Assembly (NCBI GenBank): GCA_021234155.1 | Contig: JAJEKV010000075.1 | Coordinates: 2,973,280-3,037,279 of the forward strand | Source: Isoetes taiwanensis | Taxonomy: Eukaryota > Streptophyta > Lycopodiopsida > Isoetales > Isoetaceae | Length of the DNA stretch: 64,000 nt | Direction of reading: 5' to 3' | Shown here: one piece after another, positions 32,961 through 44,475 of the stretch | Numbering within the stretch: position 1 is the stretch's first letter | Layout: the number at the start of each line of letters is the position of its first letter | Made by a program: the position numbers and the translations under genes | Notes under the pieces: generated by a model | What the model saw: only the letters and a program-made list of their open reading frames with translations | What the model was told of the DNA's origin: nothing | The model's database searches: none

Positions 32961-34540
32961 AGTTAAAATTATTTTAATCGGAGATGTTTACCTCAAGGCA
33001 AGCGATCCTTGAGCCTCTCCTTCGAGATTTAGCATTGCTCCCTCGAGAGTAAGGAAATTCTCAGAATATATAGACTACTGATTCATATAATCTCATCTCA
33101 TCCCATCTCTCTTTACATCTCGTCTTGCGCCTTATTAGGACTTGGAACTGCCCTAAGGATATAATTGGCAAAGCCACCAGCTTAATCTTCTTCCATTATT
33201 GGAAGGGCTATTTCATCCATCCTGCTATTTCCACACCCATTTGATACTCTCAGCTTATAATGCTGAATCAATTCATTGGCCTCTAGAACCTTTGAGTTAG
33301 TTAAACTCCTATTAGCTGTTATTTCCATTTCGTTCCAACCATCATCCGGATATTTTTTTGAATGTAATGTCGCCATATATGCTAGACTTACTCTGGCTAT
33401 TTCCCTGACTTAATGTCCCTTAGTATGCTGTACTTACCGACGTCAGTCAACCCCAAACAATCGAGATAACTTCAATGCTTATCTCTGGTACTTCATACCT
33501 CATTAAATACCTTCGGGTACAAGCATACCATTATGCTTATTTCTAACCTTATCATGTAACATTCCGTTCGTCTTGCACGAATATTTTACTATTTTCCTGT
33601 ACGACATAAATCTGAATGTCGAAGTCGACATCCTTAATATCTTTACTAATGCAATATTTGATACTACTTTCCAACATTCATGACCGATACCTTGTTATTA
33701 TGTGATATAGTAACACATATGTCATTCTTTCGCATAACCACATCGCGGTGCTCATACTTGCCTACCGTGTTGTACAATCCTCACTACCCACATGTTCAAT
33801 ACATGTGTCCTTCCATGTATACTCTTCTCGTAGCCTATAATTATAATCCGCACCCGTATAACTATCTAGTGGATAATATTGTCCACCATAATTCAACTTC
33901 GTGTTATATCGTACTCTACATGTTGTGGTTTTAACACTACACTTTTCATAATCTCTGATTCATGATCAGTAGTCGGAGTCTTCCTTCTCTGTTCAGAAGT
34001 TCTTAAGATCCAACAACAAATCGCATCAAGAGGTAATTTCAGCTTGTTTTTCAGCTCCATTGCACAGGTTAGTTAGATGAGAAGATCTCTGATATATGGT
34101 TGCAGCACTCACTGTAGTTGGAAAAGCTCACACTCAATTCAAGGGGATGAATGAAGAATGGCTAATAGGGGGAAGAACTAAGATTGCTCCTAAAGTATTT
34201 ATTGCTCTTGAGAAAATGCTTTGACTTGTGGGACATGTCCGCTGTCATACCAGGAGCATTAAAGAAGATGTAAGTTGTCTTATTCTAGTACTAAGTTAGT
34301 TTGTTATTCACCTACCTTTCCTTTTGGGTGTGATGCTTGCACATTCTACCTAACCTGACCCGGAGACTTTCAATAAGGTTCTACACCATTATTTTATGAT
34401 GAAAATAAAAAACATCTTGCATTCAAAAAAAGAAGAAGGAAATCACTGTAATTTTCTCGCACGAACTCACAGATTTTGTTGAGAGAGTCATATTAGCGTC
34501 CTGGTTAAAACCGGGCCAATAAAGTGCATGCATATGGCAT
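32961..34540. other. No gene recognised
   Basis: About 1.6 kb without a credible gene. The minus-strand frame 33182-33376 (64 residues) has no recognised domain. The region may be old retroelement DNA but carries no diagnostic motif. Confidence 0.45.
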
Positions 34541-34544
34541 ACAT

Positions 34545-34925
34545 TTCATATATTATAAAAAGTCAGATATATACCATACAGTAGTATATATAATAATTTA
34601 TATAATATATATGTCTTATATACCATATATAACATATGCCTCATATGCCATAAGTCAGGCATATATCACATATGCTATATATGACATATAAGACATATGT
34701 TATATATATAGTGACATATGTCTCATGCCATATATAGCATATGCTAGCAAACATAAGTCAAACATATATATGTCTCATATGCCATAAGTCAAACATATTT
34801 CACAATTTCTAGCACATATTTCACATACTAGCAAAGAAGGAGCAAGGAACACGGAACACGCAATACGTAGCAAGGAACAAGGAGCAAGGACACGGAGCAA
34901 GGAACACGGAGCAAGCACTACAAGA
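34545..34925. repeat. AT-rich ATATG/CATAT palindromic tract
   Basis: 34545-34830 is made of CATATG-, GACATATG- and ATATAT-type words that fold onto each other in many registers. From 34840 it passes into imperfect copies of GCAAGGAACACGGA (34840-34920). No coding sequence. Confidence 0.75.
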
Positions 34926-35089
34926 CAATAAGCAATCTACGTCACTAGTTTCATCATTTATTTGCTTAAAATCACACTTTCAAATATTTTAGATTTTGAT
35001 AGAATAAGTGACGGTAGCTGTTGATGAAATCGCGCCATCTATATCGTCATTTGTAGCCTCACCAATAACAACAGTTGTAGTATCATATT

Positions 35090-35335
35090 TTATAACATTG
35101 TAGTGGCATAATAGTATCATTTATAACATCATCTATAGCTGCAGTTATAATATCATGCATTTTGTCCTGGTGGTGCTATAATAGTGTCAGCTATATGATC
35201 ACATGTATTGCTATAGTTAAATCATTCATAATGTCACCACGAGCGCTATAATAATGTTAGCTATAGCATCACTTGTATTGCTATAATTGAATAACTCATA
35301 GTGTCAACATGAGCGTCATCCTTTGTATCACTTTT
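35090..35335. repeat. 70-bp degenerate tandem repeat
   Basis: About three units with period 70. GTCAGCTATA at 35186 corresponds to GTTAGCTATA at 35256, and TGTCACCACGAGCG at 35232 to TGTCAACATGAGCG at 35302. The units share a TGTATTGCTATA core. Confidence 0.7.
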
Positions 35336-35868
35336 TCTGACATGATTAGTATCAAATGTAGCATCATTGACAATGCCATATATAATGCCACGTGGAGGTT
35401 ATAATTGTATCATTATTAACATCAAATATAATGTCTTTACAAAACAAGGTTTAAAATGAAACGCACTTATTTAAAAAGTGCGTTTGAAAAATAGATTGTT
35501 GAGCACTTAGCATTCGGAATACCACAGGAAAAGTAACATTTTTAAAGCTATTTCATTTTAAAAAGAGGGCAGGGAAAAAAAATGCTTGTTTTGGGGAGAA
35601 AAACACTAGTTTTGGAAACTCAACAAGTTCTTATTGATGAAAATAGAAGCAAATACAGTTTGTCTTTTTGCACACTTAATGTAAGTACTACCAAAATCAA
35701 ACGTATAAAAGACAAAGAGTTTGAAATCATGGAGCAAGAAACAGTTGTTCTAATTAAACATTGTTGAAGACACAAAGCTTTCAGTTTAAAAATTTCATAA
35801 ATATATATACATAGTTTAAAATAAAACAAGAGAGGCACTCAAACAACCATGTACTGATATTTTGACAT
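35336..35868. other. No gene recognised
   Basis: AT-rich, just downstream of the minus-strand methyltransferase gene. A frame at 35582-35767 has no recognisable domain. No clear poly-A signal is identified. Confidence 0.4.
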
Positions 35869-35869
35869 T

Positions 35870-38800
35870 TCAATCTTTCTGTATAAATTCATACGGGAGG
35901 TGGCTCTTCCTAGTCCACAGGACTCTCATGGCCACAAAGCCAGAGATGCCTGCTTCTGATTCTAATGCTATTGGAACAGGCGGTTTGACGGGCTCTAGCT
36001 CCACAGGCTCCAGGTCCATGAACTCCACCTCCTCATCTTTTCTTCCCGTAATTGGAGGCTGGATTTCTGTGTAAGTGCCTTTGACATCCCCAGCACCATT
36101 CTTTGCTCCCAGTTCCTCATTTTCATTAGGAAAGGATTCACAGGAGCTTATCTTGATCCTGATGAAACTTATTTTGTCTGGGTCTATATCAACTGAAACA
36201 ACATTACGCCCCTGCTTAAGGGCGCAATTGCTGTGGTGCCTATTCCAGAGAATGCGTCCAAAATCCAGTCGCCCGGGCGAGAAAACCACTGTATCAAATT
36301 GTTAATAAGCCTTTGTGGCTTCTGGTAATGGGACACCACATCGCCTTGTCTCTGTAGGTCTCTCAACTTTTGCAAGACAGCAGGAAACTGGAACGCATTG
36401 CATGGAGGCGTTTTCTCATTCTGCGTATTAAAATGTACCATGGTTTTTTTGGTGTCTGCGCTGTAATAACCTATATGGAAATGCTCGAAGCAGCTGACTA
36501 AGCGTGGACCACCACCATGTCCTTTGACGTTCGTCTTCAGCCTGCCAAATAGTACAGTAATTGTAGTTTAGCAGAAAGAAAACAATGAAAATAAGTAAGC
36601 CTAGTGGTGTAGCAGTATAAATTTATACCACGGTTGCCTTGCTATATAAATTTATACCAGCTCCAGCCGTATAAATTTATACAGCAAGGCAACCATGGTA
36701 TAAATTTATATTGTAGGGTTACAGTAAAAACAAAAGCGTTAACGAATGTAAAGCTTACCAAATACAGTTCTCGAAGCCGGCGTTGCAGACCGCTCCTATA
36801 GATTTGAGCACGGACATAGTCTGCAGGTCGGAATGAAAAATAATAACCCTCCAGTTTGCGGATAGCGTGACTTCCTTTAGGCCGTCCAAAAAAGCACGAA
36901 CTTGCACATGCTTGAAAGCCTCATCATCGAAGGCACTATCTTTAATTCTGAAGCCATAAGGAATATCTGCTATGCACAATGTGAAGTTTTGCTTGTCCAC
37001 AACTGTCCCCAGCCTGGTGCAATCACCCTGTACAACCCTATACAAGCAGTCCTGGCCAAACATTGTGAATCTTTTGTAGCTATTGTCAAAACTGCTAGAG
37101 CCGACTTCTTTTCCCTGTTCAATGGCCTTAAATCTCTGCCTTTCCTCTTTGGCCCTACGAACCAGGTTCAAAAAGCCTGTTGACAGCCCTTTCTTCTTGT
37201 TCTCTAAGAGAACAGTGAGACATAGGCTCAAAGACAAAACATGTTTTATGCAAAACTCACCCAGCCACTGAAGTTAACTGCATGCTCTCTGATTGTGATG
37301 TCTGTCGTACAAGTTGGGTAAAGAAGCTTGCATTCCTCCCAGTCTTCTAGGTTTAGTTGCGTCATTAACTCGGACTGGCAGGTGACAATGTCCTTCTGAC
37401 TGGAAGAAGAAAAAGGTTGTAATGCATAGTGAAGAAAAGACGTACACGACAAAGCAAATGAGGCTTACGTCTTAGCCTCCTTAGCCATTTCATCTAGAGT
37501 GAATTCTTTGGCCACAACTTTCTCTAAAAGACGCACAATAAATTCCTTGCTCTTTAGACCCTGTAGTTGCATCCACGGCACAATGCTCATGTTCTTTTGC
37601 TTTGTCTCACTACTTTTTTTTCGGTTTTTTTCCACTGAAGCTAGTTTGTTCTTTAAGTTCACCATCCTCGAACATGCAAAAAATTCTTTCTTGAAGATCC
37701 CACACCTGTTAAAGGTCGAAGTCAAGTAGTTTAGTGTTAAAGAGCGTAACAGAGCTTAAGCCACGGTATAAATTTATACCGTGCCTGGGCTCGGTATAAA
37801 TGTATACCGTGCATAACTGCGGTATAAATTTATACGACGTCCTCCAACGGTATTATACCATGCCAAGGCATGGTATTTATACCGTGCCAAGTCACGGTAT
37901 AAATTTATACCGTGCCAAGTCACGGTACAAGGCACGGTATAAATTTATACCGAGCCCTGGATCGCTATAAATTTATACCGTTGGAGGACGTGGTAGTAAT
38001 TTGAACAGTGGCACCCTTCCATGGTTGGTATAAATTTATACAGCTCAAGGCTGCTACACAGTTTAAACCACGCTTAACAGACTATTCAAAGACTAATTTA
38101 AAAGTTGTACTTACTTGGCCATCTCTGAAAGCAAGCTGGAAGTAGTTGTCGTACTACATCACAGCCATGATGGGCTTCTTATCCGAATCATAACTTAGGC
38201 AACACTCAGTCACACAGGCTTCCCAAAGTTCTTGGAGCTTGTTCTGCTGTTTTTTAAAGTCCTCTCCATGCATTTGTTTGAACTCCACATACTCTTGGTG
38301 CACAAATCGGATTTTGTCTATAAGGTTCATCTTTAATCTGAAATCATTGTCGAGATTATGGCTCACGGCAATGACTTTCACCTCTTCGTCTGTTAGCCCC
38401 ACATATAAATGTGCGCTTCCACGCTCTTCCAGACCTCGTTTCGGCTTTCTTCTTTTGATAGTTCTTTTCTTACTTTGTAACTATGTGTGCCGCCAAGAAC
38501 ATAATACGTATAATCCTCGAAGTCAGCCTTCCTGTAATGTTTTAGTTCCGTGACCTGACTTTTGTCTACCATGACAACAAGTGGCGACACATGTGCATGT
38601 GGATTCCTTCTCATTCTTTGCTTTAGGATAGCCACATGTGCCGCGTATAACTTTCTCACCTGAAGCACTCTGACCCCATCTTCATTTTTTGGTGGCCTCT
38701 TGATCGTGCTCAGTGTCAACGAAATAGTTTGCTTTAGCAGCTTGGTCTCATTAACCCTTTTCAAAATAGCACTCGACTTGTCTGAGGGCTACAAAACAAT

Positions 38801-39500
38801 ATCTGCCCCAGCAGCCTTTTGAAGCGCTTCTGCTGACTCCTCTATAGTCAAGGCCTTTGTACTTCTTGATTTTTTTTTGGCCTGTGTTTCTATTACAAGG
38901 CTTGCCTCTTGCCCTTTCCTTCTGTCACCACCACTTCCTCCTCTTCCTCTTCTTGTTCCTCTTCTGGTTTGCTTTCTTTCTCCACGTCATCCTTAGCACA
39001 TGGGTACCACAGACCTTTGATCATAACCTTCTCGTCACAGAGTGTCACTGATGACAAAATGTCCACGATGTTCTGCAGTGCAGGGTAAATTAGGAAGCTG
39101 ACGGTATAAATTTATACGGTAAAGCCACAGAGAACTTACATAGCCAAGCTTGTAATTATTCGAAATGTAATCATGAACGTCTTTAGGCTTGCACATGCTG
39201 ATACGAAGCATTCTGCTGTTCAGAATGTACTCAACGTCCCCGTCGTCGTTCACGCAGTTCATGAGAAGCTTGTCTTCGTTTTCTTGTAGCTGTTAAGCTT
39301 GTCATTTCGCCGGCGGGGTAGTAATCCTCCGTCTTAAACTCCCCCCTTCCTGTCTTACAACATAAGTATAGGTACGCATCAGTGGGGTAGCGTTCTCTCG
39401 CTCCCCTGTGGGCGTACCATGTCACATCTTTTCAGTTTGTAGGTTTGTATCTTCGACGTTTGTATCTTTGAAGATTGTCCCTTGCCTTTAATGACAATCT
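35870..39500 (-). CDS. ParB-like/N4-N6 DNA methyltransferase, multi-exon
   Basis: Exons on the minus strand, upstream to downstream: about 39500-39140, 39072-38115, 37705-37469, 37399-37261, 37203-36759 and 36541-35870 (stop TGA 35872-35870). All five introns have GT and AG ends. The second exon contains VSPLVVMVDKSQVTELKHY and YYVLGGTHSYKVRKEL, resembling the substrate loop of ParB/sulfiredoxin domains. Exon five has the methylase motif IV as CIADIPYGF. Exon six has motif I as LDAFSGIGTTAIA, then GRNVVSVDIDPDKI. The order IV before I is the beta class of amino-methyltransferases. Breaks: a one-base loss after GTTAIA, a frameshift near 38400, an in-frame TAG near 38153, and frame changes near 39280 and 39430. 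It is probably a recent pseudogene, or sequence errors are present. The N-terminus is not defined. Confidence 0.7.
36542..36758 (-). repeat. Intron with four TATAAATTTATA palindromes
   Basis: The intron (GTAAGC...GGCAG) of the methyltransferase gene holds palindromic cores at 36615-36628, 36645-36656, 36669-36682 and 36699-36710. Flanking words such as CAAGGCAACC/GGTTGCCTTG also pair, so the intron can fold into a larger cruciform. Confidence 0.85.
37706..38114 (-). repeat. Intron with about nine GGTATAAATTTATACC sites
   Basis: This 409-bp intron holds perfect or near-perfect 16-bp palindromes GGTATAAATTTATACC near 37765, 37793 (one change), 37821, 37896, 37936, 37975 and 38028, and shortened forms near 37849 and 37872. 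Two of them extend to 22-bp perfect palindromes (37762-37783 and 37893-37914). The spacers are built from GTGCCAAGTCACGG-type words. Confidence 0.9.
39073..39139 (-). repeat. Short intron carrying one palindrome
   Basis: 67-bp intron (GTAAGT...CTGCAG) in the methyltransferase gene with one GTATAAATTTATAC core at about 39104-39117. Confidence 0.8.
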
Positions 39501-39761
39501 TGGGCTGAAAAGGCGCAAAAAACCCCTTTTTACATCAAGAAAACAGTTTTTTAACACAATTTTAAACACTTTAGTTCTAAGAAAAGTGGCTTAAAGAAAC
39601 CTCAAATTCATGCTATTTTACCCCTTTTCTGTGGAAATTGACCCTAAAACACAACACTATTATTCAAAAAGTATGATTCCGGAACTTTCTTTAGACATTC
39701 CACACCCGGTTTAAATTTAAACCGTGGAGGTGGTCTCCCGGTATAAATTTATACCTACAGA
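39501..39761. repeat. Upstream flank with two palindromes
   Basis: Non-coding flank upstream of the methyltransferase gene. GGTTTAAATTTAAACC lies at about 39708-39723, and GGTATAAATTTATACC at 39740-39755. They bracket GTGGAGGTGGTCTCCC. Confidence 0.8.
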
Positions 39762-40110
39762 ATATGTAGCATAATAACAGGGGGTTTTCTTTGTGTTTTT
39801 GTATGCTTTTCACTAAGGTTTTCCTATGATTTCGTGATGTATTCAAATGGATGTACTAATGCGTACATCTAGAATGCACCATTTCTGAGCCATTGATTTT
39901 AGCCCTTTTTTTTTTCAATGGTCAACAACCAATGGCTCACAACAAAAGCCCTTTTTTTGTGCGTGTGGTGCATAATAGTAACAACCAATGGCTCACAACA
40001 AAAGCCATTTTTTTGTGCGTGTGGTGCATAATGGTCAACAACCAATGGCTCACAATAAAAGCCCTCTTTTTGTGTGTGTGGTGCATAATGGGCACATGAA
40101 GGGCTTGAAG
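39762..40110 (+). repeat. Dispersed repeat B, copy 1, with 56-bp tandem units
   Basis: Opens AATATGTAGCATAATAACAG and contains the inverted pair GATGTAC...GTACATC. A conserved ~125-bp head is followed by a tandem array (period 56-57 bp, starts at 39924, 39980 and 40037) of AACAACCAATGGCTCAC plus a T-run and GTGTGGTGCATAAT. Copies of the head lie at 42511 and 56957. No coding. Confidence 0.85.
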
Positions 40111-40611
40111 GGTGCATGTAGTGCAGTTTCCCCGCCGGCAACACATTTCTTATTATAACGTTTGATCCAGAGCTCTGTTTCAGATGATTTTTATTGCGTT
40201 GGAAAGCTCTCTCTGAGATCTTTTTGATAGTGTATGATATGGATATGTTTGGTTAAGTTATCTATGCTAAAACAGCAATTTTTCGGCCGGGTTTGGTAGG
40301 CTTTCACATCCTACCAGCTGATTAATACAGGATTGCGCTATTGGATATTGTTTTATGGCTCATTTCGAATGAAGCTTGCAAAGAATTACCATGCATTTTT
40401 AGATTTTGGGGCAGTTATTAAGCAAATTCTAAGGCTTTTATATCCTTATGCTAACAAGCAGAAAAGTTTCCCACTTTGGTTTCTCACCACAAGAATCCAT
40501 GGAGGCCAAAGGCTGCTGTTAAATTCCAGTTGAAAAATGTTTGTGTATGGGTGTTGCAAACTTTATGACTTTCAGAATAATGGGATCAATCTACTCTATC
40601 TTTATGGTAAC
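40111..40611. other. No gene recognised
   Basis: Frame 40333-40533 (66 residues) has no domain. Nothing else is seen. Confidence 0.4.
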
Positions 40612-41850
40612 TTTTTTTTTTTGAAGAACTGTGTCATCAATATATTAAAAGAATGGTAATGTTACAAAGAAAGTGAGGAGGAAGGAGAACTGCTTCAAAG
40701 AGACAGCGATACCTCGACACTCCACAACAAACTCACAAAAAAACTGCAACTCTACTGCTGTACAAACCGACCATCACCATCTACAACACCCAAGAAGTCC
40801 CGCCAAATGGCAAACTTCCGCTCTACTAATCCCGGGAACACCAGAAAGCTTTGAAATAGCTTGTGCCGGAGTCGAGGAATCGAGAGGTCAGAGGGTCAAT
40901 CCCCCCGAAGATCCACAACCGCCGCCGCCTCCAAATCAACCACACCAACCAAGCCACGATAGATGCAAGGCTTGTCGCCGCAAGAGCGGCCAAGCACCGT
41001 GATACACGCGGAAGCGGCAAGAATCACCGGGCTAGTCAATCTCACCTAAAACAGAGCCCCGACCCAATCCCGTGCAGCACCGCAAGTGAGGGCATAAAAC
41101 TAGACAATGCTCCACGCCTCACGATGAAGGCCACAACAAGGGCAAAGAGGGCTCACACCCGCCTAAACCGACTCACAAGGACATTCACCCCCGATACATG
41201 ATTGCACCACCGCCACATAAGCACCCTAACCTTCGGTGGAGGAAGTGAGCTCCATGTCCACGCCCAAACCGAAGCCATCGAGAACCCTGAAGTCGCAAAG
41301 ACCACTTGCCCGGGGGGGCGAGTGTCATGAATAGCCAACACCCGATAACAAGACCGCACAAAACAAGAAGATACAACATCCGGATGAACCTTCCAAACCT
41401 CGCACCACCACATCATCCCGAGGGACTATAGGTATGTGTGTAGCGGAATACTCCCCGCCACTTGTTCCCGTGATAGCTCTGGTCACGCCCTTCAGCGGCG
41501 AGCTCGAAAGAACTCCCACACGGCTAGTTGACCACCCCAATACCAATCCTCCAAGGTGAGCACAAAGAGCCGCCTCCAACGGGCTCAAGGCTCGAAAGCA
41601 TGCACAAAGGGTGCAAGGGCAAGTGCTTGCCGGGGTAGAGGAACCCACAAGAAAGGAGAAGAGTGGTGATAAACCGAGGCATAATCTATCCGAAGAAGCA
41701 CACGCACATGATCCCAAGCCCGCAACACCCCCCCGAGAAAAGGGGATGCATGTGGGAAAGGCCGGAGACCATACAACAGTGCCCAAGGCAACTCCACATG
41801 CACAGACGGCTTCCCAAATGCCTCAAATAAATTCTAGTTTTTTTCTGGTT
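40612..41850 (-). mobile_element. 5'-truncated LINE, minus strand
   Basis: Starts on the plus strand with an 11-T run and GAAGAACTGTGTCATCAATA, the reverse of a LINE 3' end. Minus-strand coding runs LPWALLYGLRPFPHASPFLG near 41780, then SSLPPPKVRVLMWRWCNHVS, GVNVLVSRFRR (zf-RVT) near 41180, and AWLVWLIWRRRRLWIFGG near 40930. These are in several frames with stops. It is the C-terminal third of ORF2 and a relative of the inserts at 4513 and 23231. No target duplication could be found by eye. Confidence 0.85.
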
Positions 41851-41865
41851 TGAATTCTAAAATTT

Positions 41866-42175
41866 TTGTCACACCCGGGGGGGGGACGCCCCTAAGGCCC
41901 CGAATGGGCCAAAAAAAATTTTTTGCAACACAAACCATTAACATCCAACATATAAAAATTAAATCCCCCAACACATAACAACCAACACATAACAACCATT
42001 GACATTAACAACCAACACATAACTACCATTGACATTAATTAACACAACCATTGGGTCCAACACATTTAAATTAAAATCCTCCTTAAACCCCCTTTGGTTT
42101 GGGTGCATATTCACACGGGGGGTGACGTAGGGCAACGAGAGCCCTCATAATTGTATTTTACACGTACAAAATCAA
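41866..42175 (+). repeat. Dispersed repeat A, copy 1
   Basis: Begins with a GC-rich tract (poly-G, then GGCCCCGAATGGGCC) and an A/T run, and passes through ACATAACAACCA repeats. It has the family core CCCCCTTTGGTTTGGGTGCA, TATTCACACGGGGGGTGACG, GGGCAACGAGAGCC and the tail GTACAAAATCAACACCAT. Other copies: 44741-45138 (two, inverted) and 59558-59776. Confidence 0.85.
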
Positions 42176-42444
42176 CACCATATAGTATTCCTTTGCAGTG
42201 TTTCAAAGGTAGAGACATGTAAACTCATTCTTCCTTTGCAGCGACAATATGCATTAACTCTCTTATGCTACCAGATTGATCTCTGATCATGTGCCTCTCC
42301 AGCAGTACATCTAATTAGATCAATTTTTTCTCTTCCTTTGCAAATCATCCATTGGCTTTTCAAGACGACATGCAAGCAATGGTGTTGCATCCTATTCTCT
42401 TTGTAGAATAAAGTTGTTGCTTGCGGCTAATATATTGTGAAGGG
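42176..42444. other. No gene recognised
   Basis: No domain, repeat or signal that I can support. Confidence 0.4.
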
Positions 42445-42512
42445 GTTTTGTGTCTCTCTTGAAGCAGGACAAATGCCCTTGTCTTGATGGTGTTCCTATC
42501 AAGTTCTTTCAA
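42445..42512 (+). pseudogene. LINE reverse transcriptase palm snippet
   Basis: Reads SLLKQDKCPCLDGVPIKFFQ, the start of the RT palm of non-LTR elements (usual form K-x-PGxDGxPxEFF). It ends exactly where repeat B copy 2 begins. Upstream LINE coding is not clear. Confidence 0.5.
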
Positions 42513-42725
42513 TATGTAGCATAATAACAGGGGGTTTGGTTTGTGTTTTTGTACACTTTTCACAAAGGTTTTCCTAAGATTTCATGGCGTATTCGAATAG
42601 ATGTACTAATGCGTACATCTAGAGTGCACCATTTTATAGTTGTTTATTTAGCTTTTTTTTTCAATGGTCCAACATCCAAGGGCTCACAACAAAAGCCCTC
42701 TTTTTATTTCAGTTGCCATTTTCAG
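42511..42725 (+). repeat. Dispersed repeat B, copy 2
   Basis: Same head as 39762 (AATATGTAGCATAATAACAG, AGATGTAC...GTACATCT, AGAGTGCACC), followed by one unit of CCAAGGGCTCACAACAAAAG. Confidence 0.85.
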
Positions 42726-43880
42726 AGTTTTGCATGCAAGCATCGTGCCATCATGTTTTAGGGTTATTTTAGGGTTAGACGAAAGAAGGCAAGAATCGAA
42801 AGCAATACAAATGCTGGAGGGTTCGAACATGCTTCAAGATTCAGCATTCGGCTTCAAGAATAAGATTTAACATTGGGTTTGAAGATCTAGCATTCGACTT
42901 TGCTAGTTTATTTTTACCTTCTCCACTTCACTATTGGCGCACGACCGCGCTTAGGGTATGGTGGAGCCAAGGTAAGAACGGGCGGTCGTTAGGGTATGGA
43001 ATGGAATCAAGATCAGAAATAATGACATTGTATTTCCTCGGATTGGATTTTTGCCACGCTTTGCTTCCGGGTCGCATCTTGAATCGCCCTTTGCTTCCAT
43101 TGTTCATGAAGAAAGATTTAATAATTTTCTCCCTCTTGCGCATGCAAAGAAGCGTATAGAACTATGGATATGGATATGAAAATGGGTCGCAAATGGCGGA
43201 TGGAAGAACTAGGAAAAAACGGCTTCAAGCATCCTGGTGCATTTCTCTACTCCAGTTTGTGCAAGATTTTTTCGCATGGGAGAGGAAAAGATCGAAAAAT
43301 GCAGTGAAGCACAAATCTTGGAAGAACCCCTCGTGAGCTCTTAGATTCCGTGTTATGTCGAGAGACCTCGTGGCCATGATTGCAATTTTAAGAAGTAACA
43401 GCTTCAAAGAACTACTAAAAAAGGAAAGCTCGCAAAGAATGGTAGCACAACGAAAGGGCGCCTATAGGTTTCTAGCTCAAAAGCACGCTTGGCGTAAAAC
43501 CCTTAAGTCGGATTTTAGCCTATTTGGCGATAACAGAGCAAAAAGCAGAGAGCACTTATTTAGTGCCTTCCAAGAAGCTTCACTATTCCCTTCCCACCTT
43601 CCCTTCGGATTTGTGCTACATTGTAGTCTTTCCAAAATTTCTACCTTGAAATTTGTGGTATTGTGCTTTCGACGGCTTTCTCAGTCTTGGGCATCATCTC
43701 GCATCTGTACTTTTTATTTCTCATATTATGTGGTAGAATCTCGTGAAAAATCAACATTTGCTTCAAGAAGACCGGATTTCATCTAATTACTGTGGTCTAA
43801 TGATATGCTTCATATAGCGATTATTTCAACGCATGAGATACCTCGCTTAATTTGCTTTCATTTCATGTTTCTATATAGGT
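42726..43880. other. No clear gene; intron-like flank
   Basis: A 143-residue frame at 43355-43786 is Ser/Phe/Lys-rich and matches nothing I know. The right end has a T-rich stretch and TATATAG that could be a splice acceptor for the COI1-like exon that follows. Confidence 0.4.
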
Positions 43881-43889
43881 GCTAAAACA

Positions 43890-44475
43890 TCATTGGAGAT
43901 GCAGGACTTGAAGTGCTTGGCAACCATTGTAAAAAGCTTAGGAGTCTTCGATTGAAAATTTAGAGCACCAAAGATGGTTTTGTATCACATTGGGGGCTAC
44001 TTTGTCCGCTCAAAACCGCAGATGTTTACAAATCCGCTTGTAATTTATGCATCAAATATCACCGGTTCAAAGATTATCTCGCATTCGGTGACATGAGAAC
44101 CACACCTTCATTTGATGATGGCGTGAAGAATTTGCTAGAGGGATGTTCAAATATGGTTCGCTTATTATTTATATACGCCATGGTGGACTTACAAATGAAG
44201 TTTAGCCCACATTGGCAGATATGGTGGAAAGATTAGGTGGCTTCTTTTGGGCTGTGTTGGAGAGAATAATGAGGGGTTCAGGCTTAGGAAGCTTGAACTC
44301 AGGGATTGTCCTATTATTGAGGATTGTCCTATTATTGAGGCTGGACTTGCAGCCACAGTTAGATCGTTACAATCGTTGAGATACATATGGGCCCAAGGCT
44401 ATGAAGCAAGAAATACAAGTGATTTTTTGCAATGGGGCCTTATTGGAACATAGAATACCCCCCGAGTTCTTGTAA
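43890..44475 (+). pseudogene. COI1-like F-box/LRR protein, C-terminal remnant
   Basis: Leucine-rich repeats in the order and wording of the jasmonate receptor COI1: IGDAGLEVLGNHCKKLRSLR (43893-43952), then TPSFDDGVKNLLEGCSNMVRL (44103-44165, COI1-like DNGVxxLLxGC), IRWLLLGCVGENNEGFRL (44231-44283), KLELRDCPII with a duplicated EDCPII unit, ATVRSLQSLRYIWAQGYEA and a last YWNIEYP. In COI1-type receptors these repeats form the ligand pocket together with JAZ proteins. Frames change at least three times and stops occur after LRLKI and near 44235. No F-box or upstream repeats are found. Confidence 0.65.

Noticed and set aside
41325-41786. 153-residue minus-strand frame, Cys/Ser-rich
   Set aside because: Out-of-frame reading of the LINE fragment; the LINE sense lies in other frames.
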